DNA from: Bugulina stolonifera
Taxonomy: Eukaryota > Bryozoa > Gymnolaemata > Cheilostomatida > Bugulidae
Reading direction: 5' to 3'
Assembly (NCBI GenBank): GCA_935421135.1
Contig: OW285192.1
Location: 1,717,501-1,781,500, forward strand
DNA: 64,000 bases
Every line of letters starts with the position of its first letter. Position 1 is the first letter of the stretch. Positions 24,411 through 36,641 of the stretch are shown here, piece by piece. The notes under the pieces are model-generated. The model saw only the letters and a list, made by a program, of their open reading frames with translations, had not been told where the DNA came from and did not search any database. A program made the position numbers and the translations under genes.

Positions 24411-27190
24411 GGTGTGTTCTATCTCCAGTTCTCTTCAGCTCTAAGATGTAAACTCTATGCTATAGCAGCATCTCACAAGAAGTGTCCTGTACACAAACAC
24501 AATGCTGGTACCAGATGGTAAGCTCATGATGAAACACGCATTTGGACACACTTGGATAAACCACAAGCCTCTACAGCTACCCAATCACTAGCTACATTCT
24601 CTGTTAATCACATACAATGCAATAAGAATATTCTATTATTAGAGTGTAATTATGTCAGAGTATGCGCGGTTGCTATGGTAACACTTCCCATTCACGTAGA
24701 TAATCATGTACAGTAAAATAATGTACAATATTATATTGTATCATTTATGATTGCTATGAATAACTGAAGCTAAATAATAATTCAGGTAACACCAAGATAG
24801 CTCTACTACCTGATAAAAAGGTTTAGAGCTGTGGAGTTATGTTGACTTGGTGAATATCTGAGGGAAGACTACCATCTAACCATTGGACCTAACAGTCACA
24901 TCTATCCGATAACAGAAATGTAATACCAAGTAATGTACAATTATATTAGGACATACCTGTGTGTACGATGCTTTGTATACTGACATGTGTATACAATTCA
25001 TCATGAATTTGTGCTAAGAAGGTATGTCACTATACATTGTCACAGTGGAAAAAATGGTTGGGCATGTGAGAGGAGTTGCCTACTCTTCATTTGCCTCAAG
25101 GAAAGAACACAACTCCTTCTTGGCATATTTTGTGCTTTACCAAACCTTTATGATTCTGAATTAATGACAAATTTAATTTGTATTATGTAATCGCAGGCTA
25201 CAGTGCTTCAACTTTTATATGAGAAAGAGTTGTGTTCATTGGTAAATTCTTTCCCCTGCTTCATGTATAGATAATAATATATTTCACCAGAACAACTGCA
25301 TTCATCCGCTGGAGGTTTATGTATTGGATAGTCATGGAGTAACAAGTGGAAGTTGTTGATATTCTTCAATATAGGTTTTACTACGCAGCCATAACATACA
25401 TTGTAATATATTATTAGATGGGCTGTGTATGTGAACAGTTAACTTGATAGAAATCTCCTTCGTAGTTCAAGTAATGGTAATTATTGTAACAAAGAAGTGT
25501 AGCTGGGAGGGTAAACAACTCCAAATAAAGGTTAAACAGCAATGAACAAAATATTCAGATCTGCTGCATTCAAAATATTAGCTCTTTAAGATTAACAATC
25601 GCAGTTTTGTCATAGTATTAATGGAGTTGATCTCATTTAACCAAAAAATGTTCACTAATTACATTAATAATAGTTGTGATCAGTAGCTACTATAGTTTGA
25701 AGATTACGACACTATTGGCTGGATAATGCCCAATCAGCTAAAAAAGAGCTTCTCTGGGGAGGTGGTAATTAGACCTCTGCCCATCCATGCCAGAGTCAAG
25801 CATCATCAAAAGAACGATATAATTGTACAGACTAGAATGAACCTTGCGCTTGGGTATACATGTCTAATCCTGGCTGAAGTTTTCTCTTGGATCTTCGGAA
25901 TTCAGATTTTCAGACAACCGACACAAAACTAAGCCAATAGAAGACAAGAATTAATGAAGATTTAATCTTCCTTGAAAACTATTATTAAAATGACCAGCCG
26001 CAGGTAAATCATAGTACTACACGCTGTCTCGGGTTCATCCAGTTTTCTTGGAAAATTTTCTTCTCCCAGTTTCAAACTGACAAAATGTCAAATAGAGAAG
26101 GAAACCAGAACCCGCATTGTGACACATGTATGTTTCAGTTTGTGTATAGATAGAGAGCATCCATCCCACTATCTCTTTAGCTTTTCTATTTTTGGCAATG
26201 GCTAGTGTTAAATACGAATGCATGCATATCATGCCTCCTTAGATCTTTATTTCCCCTCACCACTCATACTTTACTGCCATTCAGTAATGATTTGTAGCAG
26301 TTTCATTCAGTGTGTAATACTTACATGTGCATGATATCACTGAAAATGATTAGTATTTAATACTAATTATTGCAATTTAGTGAACAGAATATTACAATAT
26401 ACATGCTTAGGACGCTACAGTTAAACACTTAATGTGATAACTCCTAAGTTTGAGCACTAAGTTAAAAGTGGGCTACAATATTTTTTGAAAACTGTCAAAA
26501 TCAGAGAAAATAAAATAATAGCAAACTGAAGCCGCTACCGTCACGGCCATCTTGGTAAATCCACAAAGTGAAAGCTTTGATGACTACATGTATAGTGGGA
26601 ATCAGCTCACACATATTACTAGCCACCAGCGTGCTCCGAGCAAGCATTGAAAATCTAGACTGTTGGCGAAAATCGAGAATTTGAGAGCCCCGAAGTATGT
26701 GTATATGTACATGTATGTACAAGGCATCATGTTGATGAACATTATCATTATGATGGAAATTATGTTATGGGTGTACAAGTAGATGTATGTAGTGGGTCAA
26801 AGTGTATTTATTATTGTAAAACTCTTGTAGATGATACCTCATACCCTGCTGAAGGCATCTTACATGTACGTTAAAGCTCTGAATGAATCATCAAGCTATA
26901 CTGAAAGAGAATAAAGGTGCAACTACATACTACAACTGTTATAGCTGGACATTGTACTGAGTTAGACTAAAATGATACTGGTATCGTCTTCTCTTGCTTA
27001 ATATACAAAACTCAAGTATTCCCAACTCAAGAATATAAATACAGTGTATATACTTTAGAAAGTCTGGTATTAACTTTCAGCGTCAGTATTAAGGAAAGTG
27101 GTGAGGATGCAGCATATCTATTTTACCACTCAGAGCAGTGTCTAGCCCCAAAACCCGCTGTAACTGAACCAAACTGTTGTTACATAGTGT
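24411..27190. other. Upstream flank of gene A; no gene seen
   Basis: Presumed promoter side of gene A. Short frames only. No module, repeat array or transposon end could be supported, apart from possible MITE debris around 26160-26440. Confidence 0.5.
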
Positions 27191-27357
27191 TATGACAAAG
27201 GTATAACCTAAGCAACAATACTATTTTTAGGACAGATTTTTGGTTTTGCATTGTAGCGTAGTATTGCATAGCACATTTTATGAAATGTTGGGGCACGGAT
27301 CTCAAGTTTCAAGGTCAAGCCACAACGTTGGCCAAACACCAACATGAATGTGCAACT

Positions 27358-27614
27358 GTTCGAAAAAGATAGTTTGAAACAGGAAGCTTCGAAAGTGGAG
27401 AGTTCAACACAGGACAGTTCAAAGCGCCTAACCCCAAACCCCAACCACCAGATTTGAACAAATTTATATTTTTAATATTATTTTGTATTTTATTAATTAA
27501 TTCAATTAACTAGAATTAATTATCTGCAAGCTGTGTTCTTCTAAATGTAATCTACACAGTTACAAACTGTCCAGCTACGAAACGACCTGTTTCGAACTAT
27601 CCTTTTTCGAACTG
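27358..27614. mobile_element. Inverted-repeat (foldback) element
   Basis: GTTCGAAAAAGATAGTTTGA near 27358 is matched by its reverse complement around 27587-27614 with few mismatches. Flanking text repeats the TTCGAAC theme. No target duplication was identified. Confidence 0.5.
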
Positions 27615-27705
27615 TCCTTTTTCGAAATTTCCCGTTGCCCGCTAACACAACATTAGTACTGAAATCGTAGTTCAGCATTCTCTATGTAAGTGTAGATTAA
27701 GTGCA

Positions 27706-28945
27706 GATGTGGGATATGGTACAAGCATAGCGGGTGCATATCAAATGTGGGATATGGTACAAGCATAGCGGGTGCGTATCAGATGTGGGATATGGTACAA
27801 GCATTGCGGGTGCATATCAAATGTGGGATATGGTACAAGCATAGCGGGTGCATATCAAATGTGGGATATGGTACAAGCATAGCGGGTGCATATCAAATGT
27901 GGGATATGGTACAAGTATAGCGGGTGCATATCAAATGTGGGATATGGTACATGTATAGTGGGTGCATATCAAATGTGGGATATGGTACAAGCATAGCGGG
28001 TGCGTATCAGATGTGGGATATGGTACAAGCATAGCGGGTGCATATCAAATGTGGGATATGGTACAAGCATAGCGGGTGCGTATCAGATGTGGGATATGGT
28101 ACAAGCATTGCGGGTGCATATCAAATGTGGGATATGGTACAAGCATAGCGGGTGCATATCAAATGTGGGATATGGTACAAGCATAGCGGGTGCATATCAA
28201 ATGTGGGATATGGTACAAGTATAGCGGGTGCATATCAAATGTGGGATATGGTACATGTATAGTGGGTGCATATCAAATGTGGGATATGGTACAAGCATAG
28301 CGGGTGCGTATCAGATGTGGGATATGGTACAAGCATAGCGGGTGCATATCAAATGTGGATATGGTACAAGCATAGCGGGTGCATATCAAATGTGGGATAT
28401 GGTACAAGCATAGCGGGTGCATATCAAATGTGGGATATGGTACAAGCATAGCGGGTGCATATCAAATGTGGGATATGGTACAAGCATAGCGGGTGCATAT
28501 CAAATTTGGGATATGGTACATGTATAGCGGGTGCATATCAAATGTGGGATATGGTACAAGCATAGCGGGTGCATATCAAATGTGGGATATGGTACAAGCA
28601 TAGCGGGTGCATATCAAATGTGGGATATGGTACATGTAAAATAGCGGGTGCATATCAAATTTGGGATATGGTACATGTATAGCGGGTGCATATCAAATGT
28701 GGGATATGGTACAAGCATAGCGGGTGCATATCAAATGTGGGATATGGTACAAGCATAGCGGGTGCATATCAAATGTGGGATATGGTACATGTATAGCGGG
28801 TGCATATCAAATGTGGGATATGGTACAAGCATAGCGGGTGCATATCAAATGTGGGATATGGTACATGTATAGCGGGTGCATATCAAATGTGGGATATGGT
28901 ACATGTATAGCAGGTGCATATCAAATGTGGGATATGGTAGCAGGT
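27706..28945. repeat. 38-bp satellite, about 32 copies
   Basis: A unit combining GTGGGATATGGTACAAGCAT and AGCGGGTGCATATCAAAT is repeated for 1.24 kb. Variants include CATGTATAG for CAAGCATAG, GCGTATCAG for GCATATCAA, one single-base deletion near 28357 and one 4-base insertion near 28638. A block of several units is repeated at larger scale (27705 onward and again near 27980), showing segmental expansion. Confidence 0.95.
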
Positions 28946-28950
28946 GCTTG

Positions 28951-30140
28951 TCAAGTTTTTCTGATAGACAAATGAGATGCAGCATTTGAGTAGAAGGCAT
29001 GAGTACCCCTTATTGACATAATTGTACTTGTAGCTCCATGTATGACCCTCACGTCCGAGTATAATGGCAGCACTTAATCTTTATACACCTTTCTGACCTA
29101 AACCTAGGTGCTCTGGCATCGGTTCAACAGAGAACTTTAGCTGAGAAACTTTTGGCTTTAGTAACCACGCAGCTGTACATGTATATAGTACAATAAAGTG
29201 TATTTATTCCAGTCCAGGAAGTGAATGACAAACAACTGGCAAAACACTTTTACTTACATGCATATACTAAATCTCCTTCTTGCGGAAGGTTCCGGTAAAG
29301 TTTTGCTACAGTGTTGCGCAATAGTAAACAAAAGAACCAACTCAGAGTCACAGAAATTGCTCTTAATAAATTTGATGAATCGTATACATTATAGAGGAAA
29401 AATGCTATCAGCTTCCTAACATTACTATTTAAGGATAAAACAGCTACTCAATCTATTTATGGCTATGCTGTGTGAAAGATCGGCTCCCAGGTCTCAGTCT
29501 TCTGTTACTGCAGAGCCACCTAACTTTATTACTATTGCATAATTCAATTACAATTACGACAAGGTTGGCCTCTGATTATACACACAATATGAAAAGAACG
29601 TACCCCTCTACTAAGGTTGGCTTCGGCCTTGTATATTACATGTCCATGTAACAATAAAGATATTATTGGTATTCAAGTGTCAGTTATGCAATGGGTACTA
29701 CATGTAAATAAGTATCTGCAATGGCAGCTATTCACGACGAGGCTATAGAATTGCTCGAGTCACTAGAATATTCCTTGACAAGCGCAGGACAAATATTATA
29801 ATACAATGTATGGTGATCGAAGGAGTTGTCTTAATATTTATTCTCGTTTATGCTTTTCTTTTAACCCTACCTCTCTGAGACACTGGCTTAACCAGTCCTC
29901 ACCAATTCCATATCTAAAGAGTTAAAGTAGTTTATCTTGTTATTGTGTTGATTTGAACCATTTTGAATGCTTGCATAATAATATAGTTGTGATTTAAATC
30001 AAGATTTATTACACCTGTAGAGTAGTTACACATAAATCCTTAGCATTTGCTATTGAACAACATATTTGATTGTTTGCATAAAATAAACCTGATGTATTGA
30101 CCACTAGTAAAATAAGGTTCGTTGTAGTGTGTATACACAT
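28951..30140. other. Unassigned stretch
   Basis: AT-rich spacer with no exon, transposon end or tandem array that I could support. Confidence 0.5.
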
Positions 30141-30148
30141 TATGCACT

Positions 30149-30272
30149 AGTAGGTGTCTTTGCGACGGGGGGGGGGGGGGGGGGGGGGGGGGGTGGGGGG
30201 GGGGGGGGTCAATGGGGTCACAATAAATAAAAAATCAACTCCATCGAAACCACCGTCGCGAAGACACCTAGT
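30149..30272. mobile_element. Tiny TIR element with poly-G core
   Basis: GGTGTCTTTGCGACGG and its complement CCGTCGCGAAGACACC (one mismatch) face each other and are flanked by TA on both sides. Between them is a run of about 40 G with one or two T, then a short unique stretch. It looks like a Tc1/mariner-type MITE whose centre has expanded into poly-G. Confidence 0.6.
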
Positions 30273-30582
30273 ATTATTCTAAGTAACTAACTACATAGTG
30301 TTAGCACATGTTTGTACACTACACTATGGGGGTTGTCTCCCTATGTTTATTTGATGTTTTTTTCTGGTGAGAACTTTCAGCTTTATATTGTTAGTCACAA
30401 TGATAGTCACTAATTTACCTTCAGTGAAGCAGAGTATGTTAGTGTTCATATGCGCTTGGGCATAATTATGTAATTATTATATATGAGTTACTAAATATAC
30501 TAAAGTTAAATCTTTGTTTTCTACACCTATTTGCCCATATTTCACTACAAACCACTTTAATTTAGAACCATTGGTTTAAGTC

Positions 30583-30704
30583 AACTCTGGTTTCTCTTCA
30601 CATCCACGAATAAATCTTTCGCCTTTTACTAAAGATTTCCGTGGAGAGGAACAGTACAATGAGTCTATAGACCTATTTTTGACACCCTCTACTTGAGGGT
30701 AATT
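30583..30704 (+). repeat. Hairpin element, copy 1
   Basis: A block of about 122 bp running from AACTCTGG to GAGGGTAATT. It contains a stem CCACG..CGTGG enclosing AAATCTTT..AAAGATTT, then the palindrome AGTCTATAGACT, then the hairpin CCCTCTACTTGAGGG. Nine copies occur in the window and are much more alike than their surroundings. Confidence 0.8.
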
Positions 30705-32346
30705 AAATAATGGGTAAAGATACACTGAATATGAAGGTTTTAAAGCAAATTTATTCTAGAAGAAGGATCACATAATTATACATGCATGTAACAAGCGAGA
30801 GAGTGCACGTCATACCGGTCATTTTACAACTACATGTATTTTGGTACTGCAAACCTAAAGCCATCATGATAACAGATCTCAAAGAGAAGATATACATGTA
30901 TACCATGTAGAGTAGTTATGGTCATGGATGTTCTTGTTTTGGTAAATACTATGTCCATATAATATGTGTTCAAGGATCATTATTACAATTACATACACGT
31001 AGTTTTATAGAACGCATGTTGATGTGACATTACTGTACTGATGGTGATAGCTATGTACGGATGTCACATTGTAAAGATTTCTGGGGGGTACGAGGGTAGA
31101 ACTTGGCTTCTTGCTTCCCACACACCGTGTTATGTATGAGCCCAATAGCTGACCTACACATACATGTAGCATTGTTGCTGTGAACAGAGCCTCAACCTGT
31201 GCTTATCATTGATCAACAGGTTTGAGGGTACATTTTGTCTACTTGCTGTCTGTAGATGTGATCTACATGTAGTTAAATACTCTAGTAGCTCTGGCTCCAG
31301 TTCTGGGAAGGAACTTAGGCTGTCAGCCTCCTAGAAGTGTATGAAGCTCTACTAATAGCTGTAAGTAAATTGGCATGTCTTTATTCCTTTCCAAGGCCCA
31401 ACTGACTACTACAGGAAAATCTGATTTCTTTCATACAAAGCTACTTATGGCTGCAGGACCTGACAGGGCTGATAGACCATCGTCCTACATTAATTGCCCA
31501 TTAACTGATTTAATTGGAAAACTACACTCAAGTTCAAAACAACAGGCAGAAGGATGCATAGGACATAACATAAGAGGTCCGAGGAGCCGATAGTGAAAGG
31601 TAGGGCAGGGTATTGCGATGGAAGAATTGCAATGTAGAACTACATGGCTAGCCGGCCCTTGGCCTTGCATAAAAGAACAATTATTTACAGCTGGCTATAA
31701 ACATTACAAAGGCTGATGCATTCAAATTGTACACACACAAAATATATGTCACTCATATAGAGATTTATTGAAATCACCACAATATTCATGTTTGACACAT
31801 TATTTTTTATGGAATAACTTTGTCCTAACATGACATCTTTTATTACACTCACCACTTGGGTCGCACATAAATCAACAACAATAGCAACAACAATAGCATG
31901 TTTGTAAAGTAACTGGGTATGATGATACGTTACATTATGTGGCAGCAACTATCATGTAGGTCTTAAAGAGCGTTAGAAGTAGTACGTATAAGTTGAAGAA
32001 GATGACTCTAAAGTAGTTAAGTATTTGAGATTAGTACTCATAAAATAACTGTCACATTCATAAGGCTCATAAACAATAATATCTAATGTGTGTTCAATGT
32101 AGGAGTTATCTCCACTCAAGTTTACTGACTTGCAGCCTTCAACTCTAGTTGTTTGGTTGAAATGCATTCAAAACTACCTACATGTATTATGATTATTCAG
32201 TGTTTACCTACATGTCTATGCATATGCGGAGTTTTTCTATATGTACATGTATTACCGGTAAATGCACTTAAATGAAACTATGGATCACACCCATTTAATC
32301 CTATTTTATTACAAACCACACTAATCTGGAACCATTCGTTTAAGTT

Positions 32347-32468
32347 AACTCTGGTTTCTCTTCATATGCACGAATAAATCTTTCGCCTTTTACTAAAGAT
32401 TTCCGTGGAGAGGAACATTACAATGAGTCTGTAGACTTATTTTTGACACCCTCTACTTGAGGGTAATT
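32347..32468 (+). repeat. Hairpin element, copy 2
   Basis: Right-hand copy in unit I. It has TATGCACG for TATCCACG and GTCTGTAGAC in the second palindrome, and is otherwise nearly identical to copy 5. Confidence 0.8.
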
Positions 32469-32561
32469 AAATAATGAAGTAATAAATCTGTGTCCCATTG
32501 CATGTAAGTGAAGAACTCTCAAGATAAAAGTGCAAGATACACAAGTAAATAATTTATCATT

Positions 32562-32621
32562 GCTTGCAAACTGACTAAGTCGCCCCACCTTAAGGTGGGG
32601 TGACTTAGTCAGCTTGCAAGC
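32562..32621. repeat. 60-bp near-perfect palindrome at retroelement breakpoint
   Basis: Arms of 30 nt around CCCCACCTTAAGGTGGGG, with two mismatches. The left arm is continuous with unit I (compare GCTTGCAAGCTGAC near 39271 in unit II). The right arm runs into the truncated integrase frame. Confidence 0.85.
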
Positions 32622-32651
32622 TGTGAGGCTTGTCAGTGCATCGACCCGGCC

Positions 32652-33653
32652 ATGCGAAGTGAGAGCATGGTGCCTCGTGGAAACCTAGCTGTAGAGAACA
32701 ATTGGTGTCGGGTTGCAGCTGACATAACCCACTATGGACACCAGGTGTTTCTCTCTATGGTGGACTGTGGTCCGTCGCATTTTGCTATCTGGAAACGGTT
32801 GCCGAATGAGTCGGCAACGCAGATTGTTGCCCAATTGCGAAATGTAGTAATTGAGCGCGGGCCGTGGGATAAGTTGTTGGTGGACAACTCGACTGCGTTC
32901 CGGTCAGCGGCTGTAAAACAGTTCGCTGATGAGTGGGGTATTTCCCTGCAATTCCGAGCTGCGTATGCCCCGAGTGGCAATGGAATCGTGGAAAGAAACC
33001 ACAGGACAATCAAGAGGAGTGCGGAGCGGGGTAAGATTTCACCCGAGGAGGCTACTTTTTGGTATAACGTAACGCCTCGAAAGGAGACGGAAGCCAGCTC
33101 TGTTCCTTCCCGTGTGCTCTTCAGGTACCACTGGCGAGTACCTTTTGATGTCAGCATACAGAAGTCTGATGAAGACACTGAATGCAGTTTTTTTATTGGA
33201 GATGAGGTGTGGGTCAAGCCTAACCCGCCCTCGTGCACTAAACAGTGGGCACTTGGTGAAGTCATGAGTGTCAGGTCGCGGCATACGGTGTGTGTAAATG
33301 GCATGCCACGGCGTGTGCGAGACATCAGAAAGCGTCGACGGGGCCATGATCTGGGATCAATGGCCGACAACCAGTGCACAGTCACAGATGACTGGGCTGT
33401 ATCTGACCGGGATCATTCCAGTGACCTGATGCCGCAGGCAGCATATCAGGATGCTACAGAAGCAGACAGTGTCTCTCACGATCCAGTCGCTAGGCCAGCG
33501 TCGCCTCACAGAGCAGGTGACAGTGTCAAGGTGGCACGGCAGGAGGACATCGTTGAATCCCCTGTTCAGGAGGCCGAAATGGCGCCTGTTCATGTAAGGC
33601 GTTCGCAGCAGGCGCGACGGCGTCCTGCGCATTTGGACGATTATGTTACTTAA
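32652..33653 (+). CDS. LTR-retrotransposon integrase, 5'-truncated pol
   Basis: A 333-codon frame from the first ATG. The open frame really begins after a TGA at 32601-32603, and the upstream codons read CEACQCIDPA, the CxxC end of the integrase HHCC zinc domain. The catalytic core shows D24 (AADITHYG), D78 (LLVDNSTAF) and E114 (GNGIVERNHR), a DD35E triad. A C-terminal segment with FIGDEVWVKPNPP and CVNGMPRRVRDIRKRR is the nucleic-acid-binding tail. Protease, reverse transcriptase and RNase H are absent upstream, cut off at a palindrome, so the element cannot move by itself. Base composition is more GC-rich than its surroundings, as in a younger insertion. The frame is intact over 333 codons. 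It joins a polypurine tract and LTR downstream. Gypsy-type is likely; BEL/Pao is the alternative. Confidence 0.85.
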   Translation: MRSESMVPRGNLAVENNWCRVAADITHYGHQVFLSMVDCGPSHFAIWKRLPNESATQIVAQLRNVVIERGPWDKLLVDNSTAFRSAAVKQFADEWGISLQFRAAYAPSGNGIVERNHRTIKRSAERGKISPEEATFWYNVTPRKETEASSVPSRVLFRYHWRVPFDVSIQKSDEDTECSFFIGDEVWVKPNPPSCTKQWALGEVMSVRSRHTVCVNGMPRRVRDIRKRRRGHDLGSMADNQCTVTDDWAVSDRDHSSDLMPQAAYQDATEADSVSHDPVARPASPHRAGDSVKVARQEDIVESPVQEAEMAPVHVRRSQQARRRPAHLDDYVT

Positions 33654-33686
33654 CCAGTAGCTAACGTCGTGTGGTGAGCTTCTTGA

Positions 33687-34316
33687 GAAGCTGGGGGAGA
33701 TGTGAGGTCTTCGAATGGTCACGTGGTGATCTGTGGTCACGTGGTGATCAAGACGCATGCGCGTGGATTGGGACAGCAGCGAGTGGACTGCGGTCAGTTG
33801 CACAAACGTATTTGTGCGGAGTGGAAGTCTCGTTTTGTCTGTGCTCACGTTATTCAATTCTTATTATCTAATTGTGTCGTGTTCTGGTAGCCAACACGTA
33901 GGTGGCGTAGGTGGTGGCTAAGGGGAGGTCGGAGAGCCATCGTGGAGCGTTTGGTACAGCGTATTTATCATTATATCTTTCCTTACTGTAACTGTGCTGT
34001 TCAGTAAGACAACAGTTTCGTAGCTCAAAACATTTTTGGTCCGAGACCGACTATATTGTAGTAACATGTAATAACGTTTTCACCTCAGCCCGGCACTAAT
34101 TTTCAAATAATATATCTATGGAGCATGATTTTGCAATCTTGCTTCTGTTCTTTGCAGACTGTTGCTCAATAAAGTACTTTTACTAATTGAACGATACATT
34201 CTCTTACTGTTTATTGCTAATAGTAAGGTATTAGACACTCTCTCTTTGGCTTGGGCTCGTACCAGGTACAGTTTCATGACTGCTACTAGGATTCAGTAGT
34301 CCAACCTCTCTCTACA
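33687..34316 (+). mobile_element. Polypurine tract and 3' LTR of the integrase element
   Basis: GAAGCTGGGGGAGA (33687-33700) is a polypurine tract directly before TGTGAGG, the expected LTR start at 33701. AATAAA lies at 34168-34173. The LTR appears to end CTCTACA at 34316. The last 330 bp are clearly homologous to 39750-40040 and, in inverse orientation, to about 62990-63200. Confidence 0.7.
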
Positions 34317-34999
34317 AACGTAAGTACTGCATTAGTCTAGTTTTAATATAAACACTTGTGCCTACACAATCGAACCTTGTGTGTCACTAACCTAGAAGAT
34401 TTCCTGCGGTCATCACACATTCCTCGACTGAGCTGTTTGGTTGCACTTGCCCCATAGCTTTTGCTTGGTCAGCTGGCCCAAATCTTTCCTTGTTACTCCA
34501 GTCTGCATGTTGTATGGTTGTGCCTCAGTCACATGTACATGTACCTAGCCCGACACAACAATATACATATATACATGTGTTACATGAGGCTGTCGATATT
34601 GGCGCATCCGGAGATTGGGGTCCATCATCAACAGGTAATCCACTATAAATCTTCACTGACTTATACCGATAAGTCTACACTATAATGTTATATACATGTA
34701 CAAGGTAGTTAGTGCAAGTATTGATAATTGAAATGTAGGCTACACATGTATGTACCTGTTAGTAATATTCCATTCTACGAGACTCTAAGAGTAGAATCTA
34801 TGATCCTGCCCAATGCTCTACTAAATATTTCTGTGGCGAGCAAACTATATAGCAGAGCTACATGTAGCTTCAAGATTGATCCGCTTGAGGGTATTTCTGG
34901 TAGTAATGACTGCCATATGTGCATGTATATGCTATTATACTAGTGTCTGAATGAAGCAAACTGTTCAATCATGGGTAAGTTCTGTTCCTCACCTGAAGT
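34317..34999. other. Unassigned stretch after the LTR
   Basis: No gene or repeat array supported. The 5' part could belong to the target sequence of the retroelement. Confidence 0.4.
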
Positions 35000-35815
35000 A
35001 AAGGGCATGCTACACGGACGCAAAATTTATGCGAATCGCATAAATTTTGCGTTTTGCGATTACTGATGTTGAACTTTTGCGAAATCGCATGTTTATTGCA
35101 TGTTATAAATTTTTTACATTACAAAATGCGAATCGAGTGTTGATTGGCTACAGCTAACTTAAGATGCTTTGACAAGGTGCTAGCAGTTGAGTTTAGCTTT
35201 TAGGATAATAAAATAAAACCATTGAATAAATTAAAATTAGTTTAATAATTTAATTCAAATTTGTGCTATATTCTACTGACCGCAAAATGGATGAAAGCTG
35301 TATAGCTATGTTGTTTAAATTAATCCAACAAAAGACCAGCACTGTGGGAGAAGTTCAATCCTTATTATAAACACGAGGTAAATAAATTAAATCAACAGTC
35401 AAGCTATCGTGTGCATCCCAAACCATAAATTAATTCAAGTCAAGCCTCTCAGGTGCTCGCTACGTATAGGTAACATTTAGTTGAACTTAGTTTTCACCGA
35501 GCAGAAATATTTTAACCTGCGTGTTCCGATATATTGCTAAAATAGTGGAGGTTTTAATTTAAGGTACAATATAGAGGGGCTAATCCTAAAGAGATTGAAT
35601 GTAAATGTATCACAACCCCCAATTATCATTTTGTAAGTTCACAGGCTACATTAATTTCTTAGATTTATCTACTCTAGCCTTCAGTTAAATTAATGAGTAG
35701 ACAACTTCTTTTGTTTACAATAAAAACGCAACTTCTGTGTAGCACCTAACAACGTTTTCCGTTTGTTAAACTGGCGATATTCGCAGAAGTTGTGCGTCCA
35801 TGTAGCATACCCTTT
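35000..35815. mobile_element. TIR transposon (MITE), about 816 bp
   Basis: TAAAGGGCATGCTACACGGA at the left end and the reverse complement of TAAAGGGTATGCTACATGGA at the right end make a TIR of about 24 bp. TA at both borders is consistent with a TA duplication. Inside the left end, CGCAAAATTTATGCG and its complement form a second palindrome. No transposase frame is visible. Confidence 0.65.
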
Positions 35816-36554
35816 AGGCACGAAAACTAAACAAAATTTTGTATGTTCTAGAATCTTCAGAGCTTGAGACTCACAGAAATGACTGTTGCAAACAACGCTG
35901 GGTGTTTTCCATTATTTTAGAACAGAGGGTATACCCTTTATGTAAGACACCAATGACAACTACATGGCGCACTCTACTATATACATGTAACTACTTGTAT
36001 TATAATGCTACGATATATACCTCGTACGTATTATTTCAGTTGTGTTGCTAATAGAGAGTTGCTAGGTAAGTATAGACTGTGAAGTTGTCTTCTCTTACCA
36101 ACGTAGGCTACACCTTACCGAGTAATTATGCGGCTACATCAAGGTTCTGCTTACCTTGGAGAGCTAGAGTTAGTGAGGAGATACCACCCCCCTATGTAAC
36201 AGAAATCCTCAAATCTGTAGTTTGGAATTCTACCTGAATGTGAATGTATTCTAGATACTCTAAGCAGCTAAAACCTCTGTATACGCTGTCAGTACTGTGG
36301 GAGTTATCTCCCCATGTTTGGTTGATGTTTTTCAGGTGAGAATATTCAGATTTACATGTACATGTATATTGTCAGTCACAATGACCCTCTGTAACTTATA
36401 CTCAATGAAGCAAAGTTTATTAGTGTACTTGAATAACTGTTCTATAATAGCTATTGTATATTCAAGTAAAATATCTAGCTTGAAGGCATGAATCACACCA
36501 ATTTGTTTACATTTCACTAAGAACCAGTTTGATTCAGAACTGTTGGTTGGGGAT

Positions 36555-36641
36555 AACTCTGGTTTCTTTGCCTAAAGATTTCTGTGGAGAAGAACATTAT
36601 AATGAGTCAATAGACTTATTTTTCCCACCCTCTACTTGAGT
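36555..36641 (+). repeat. Hairpin element, copy 3 (deleted)
   Basis: Lacks 29 bases, including the left half of the first hairpin. The end changes to GAGTGAAG, losing the last hairpin. Confidence 0.75.

Larger units (their letters stand above)
30325..32475 (+). repeat. Dispersed repeat unit I
   Basis: First of five related segments. It begins with a GAGTTATCTCCCC-like motif (here GGTTGTCTCCCT), carries hairpin element copies at 30583-30704 and 32347-32468, and between them a shared body (for example GCTCTGGCTCCAGTTCTGGG near 31289). It lacks the SINE and LINE found in unit II. A short open frame at 31375-31593 is not conserved in unit II. Confidence 0.65.

Noticed and set aside
28000..28451. 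Plus frames reading MWDMVQALRVHIK-type repeats
   Set aside because: A 38-bp satellite read through all frames; the frame is broken by 1-base indels in the array.
32732..33857. Minus-strand frames of 217 and 166 codons opposite the integrase
   Set aside because: Shadows of the integrase frame; no recognisable content, whereas the plus strand has the DD35E triad.
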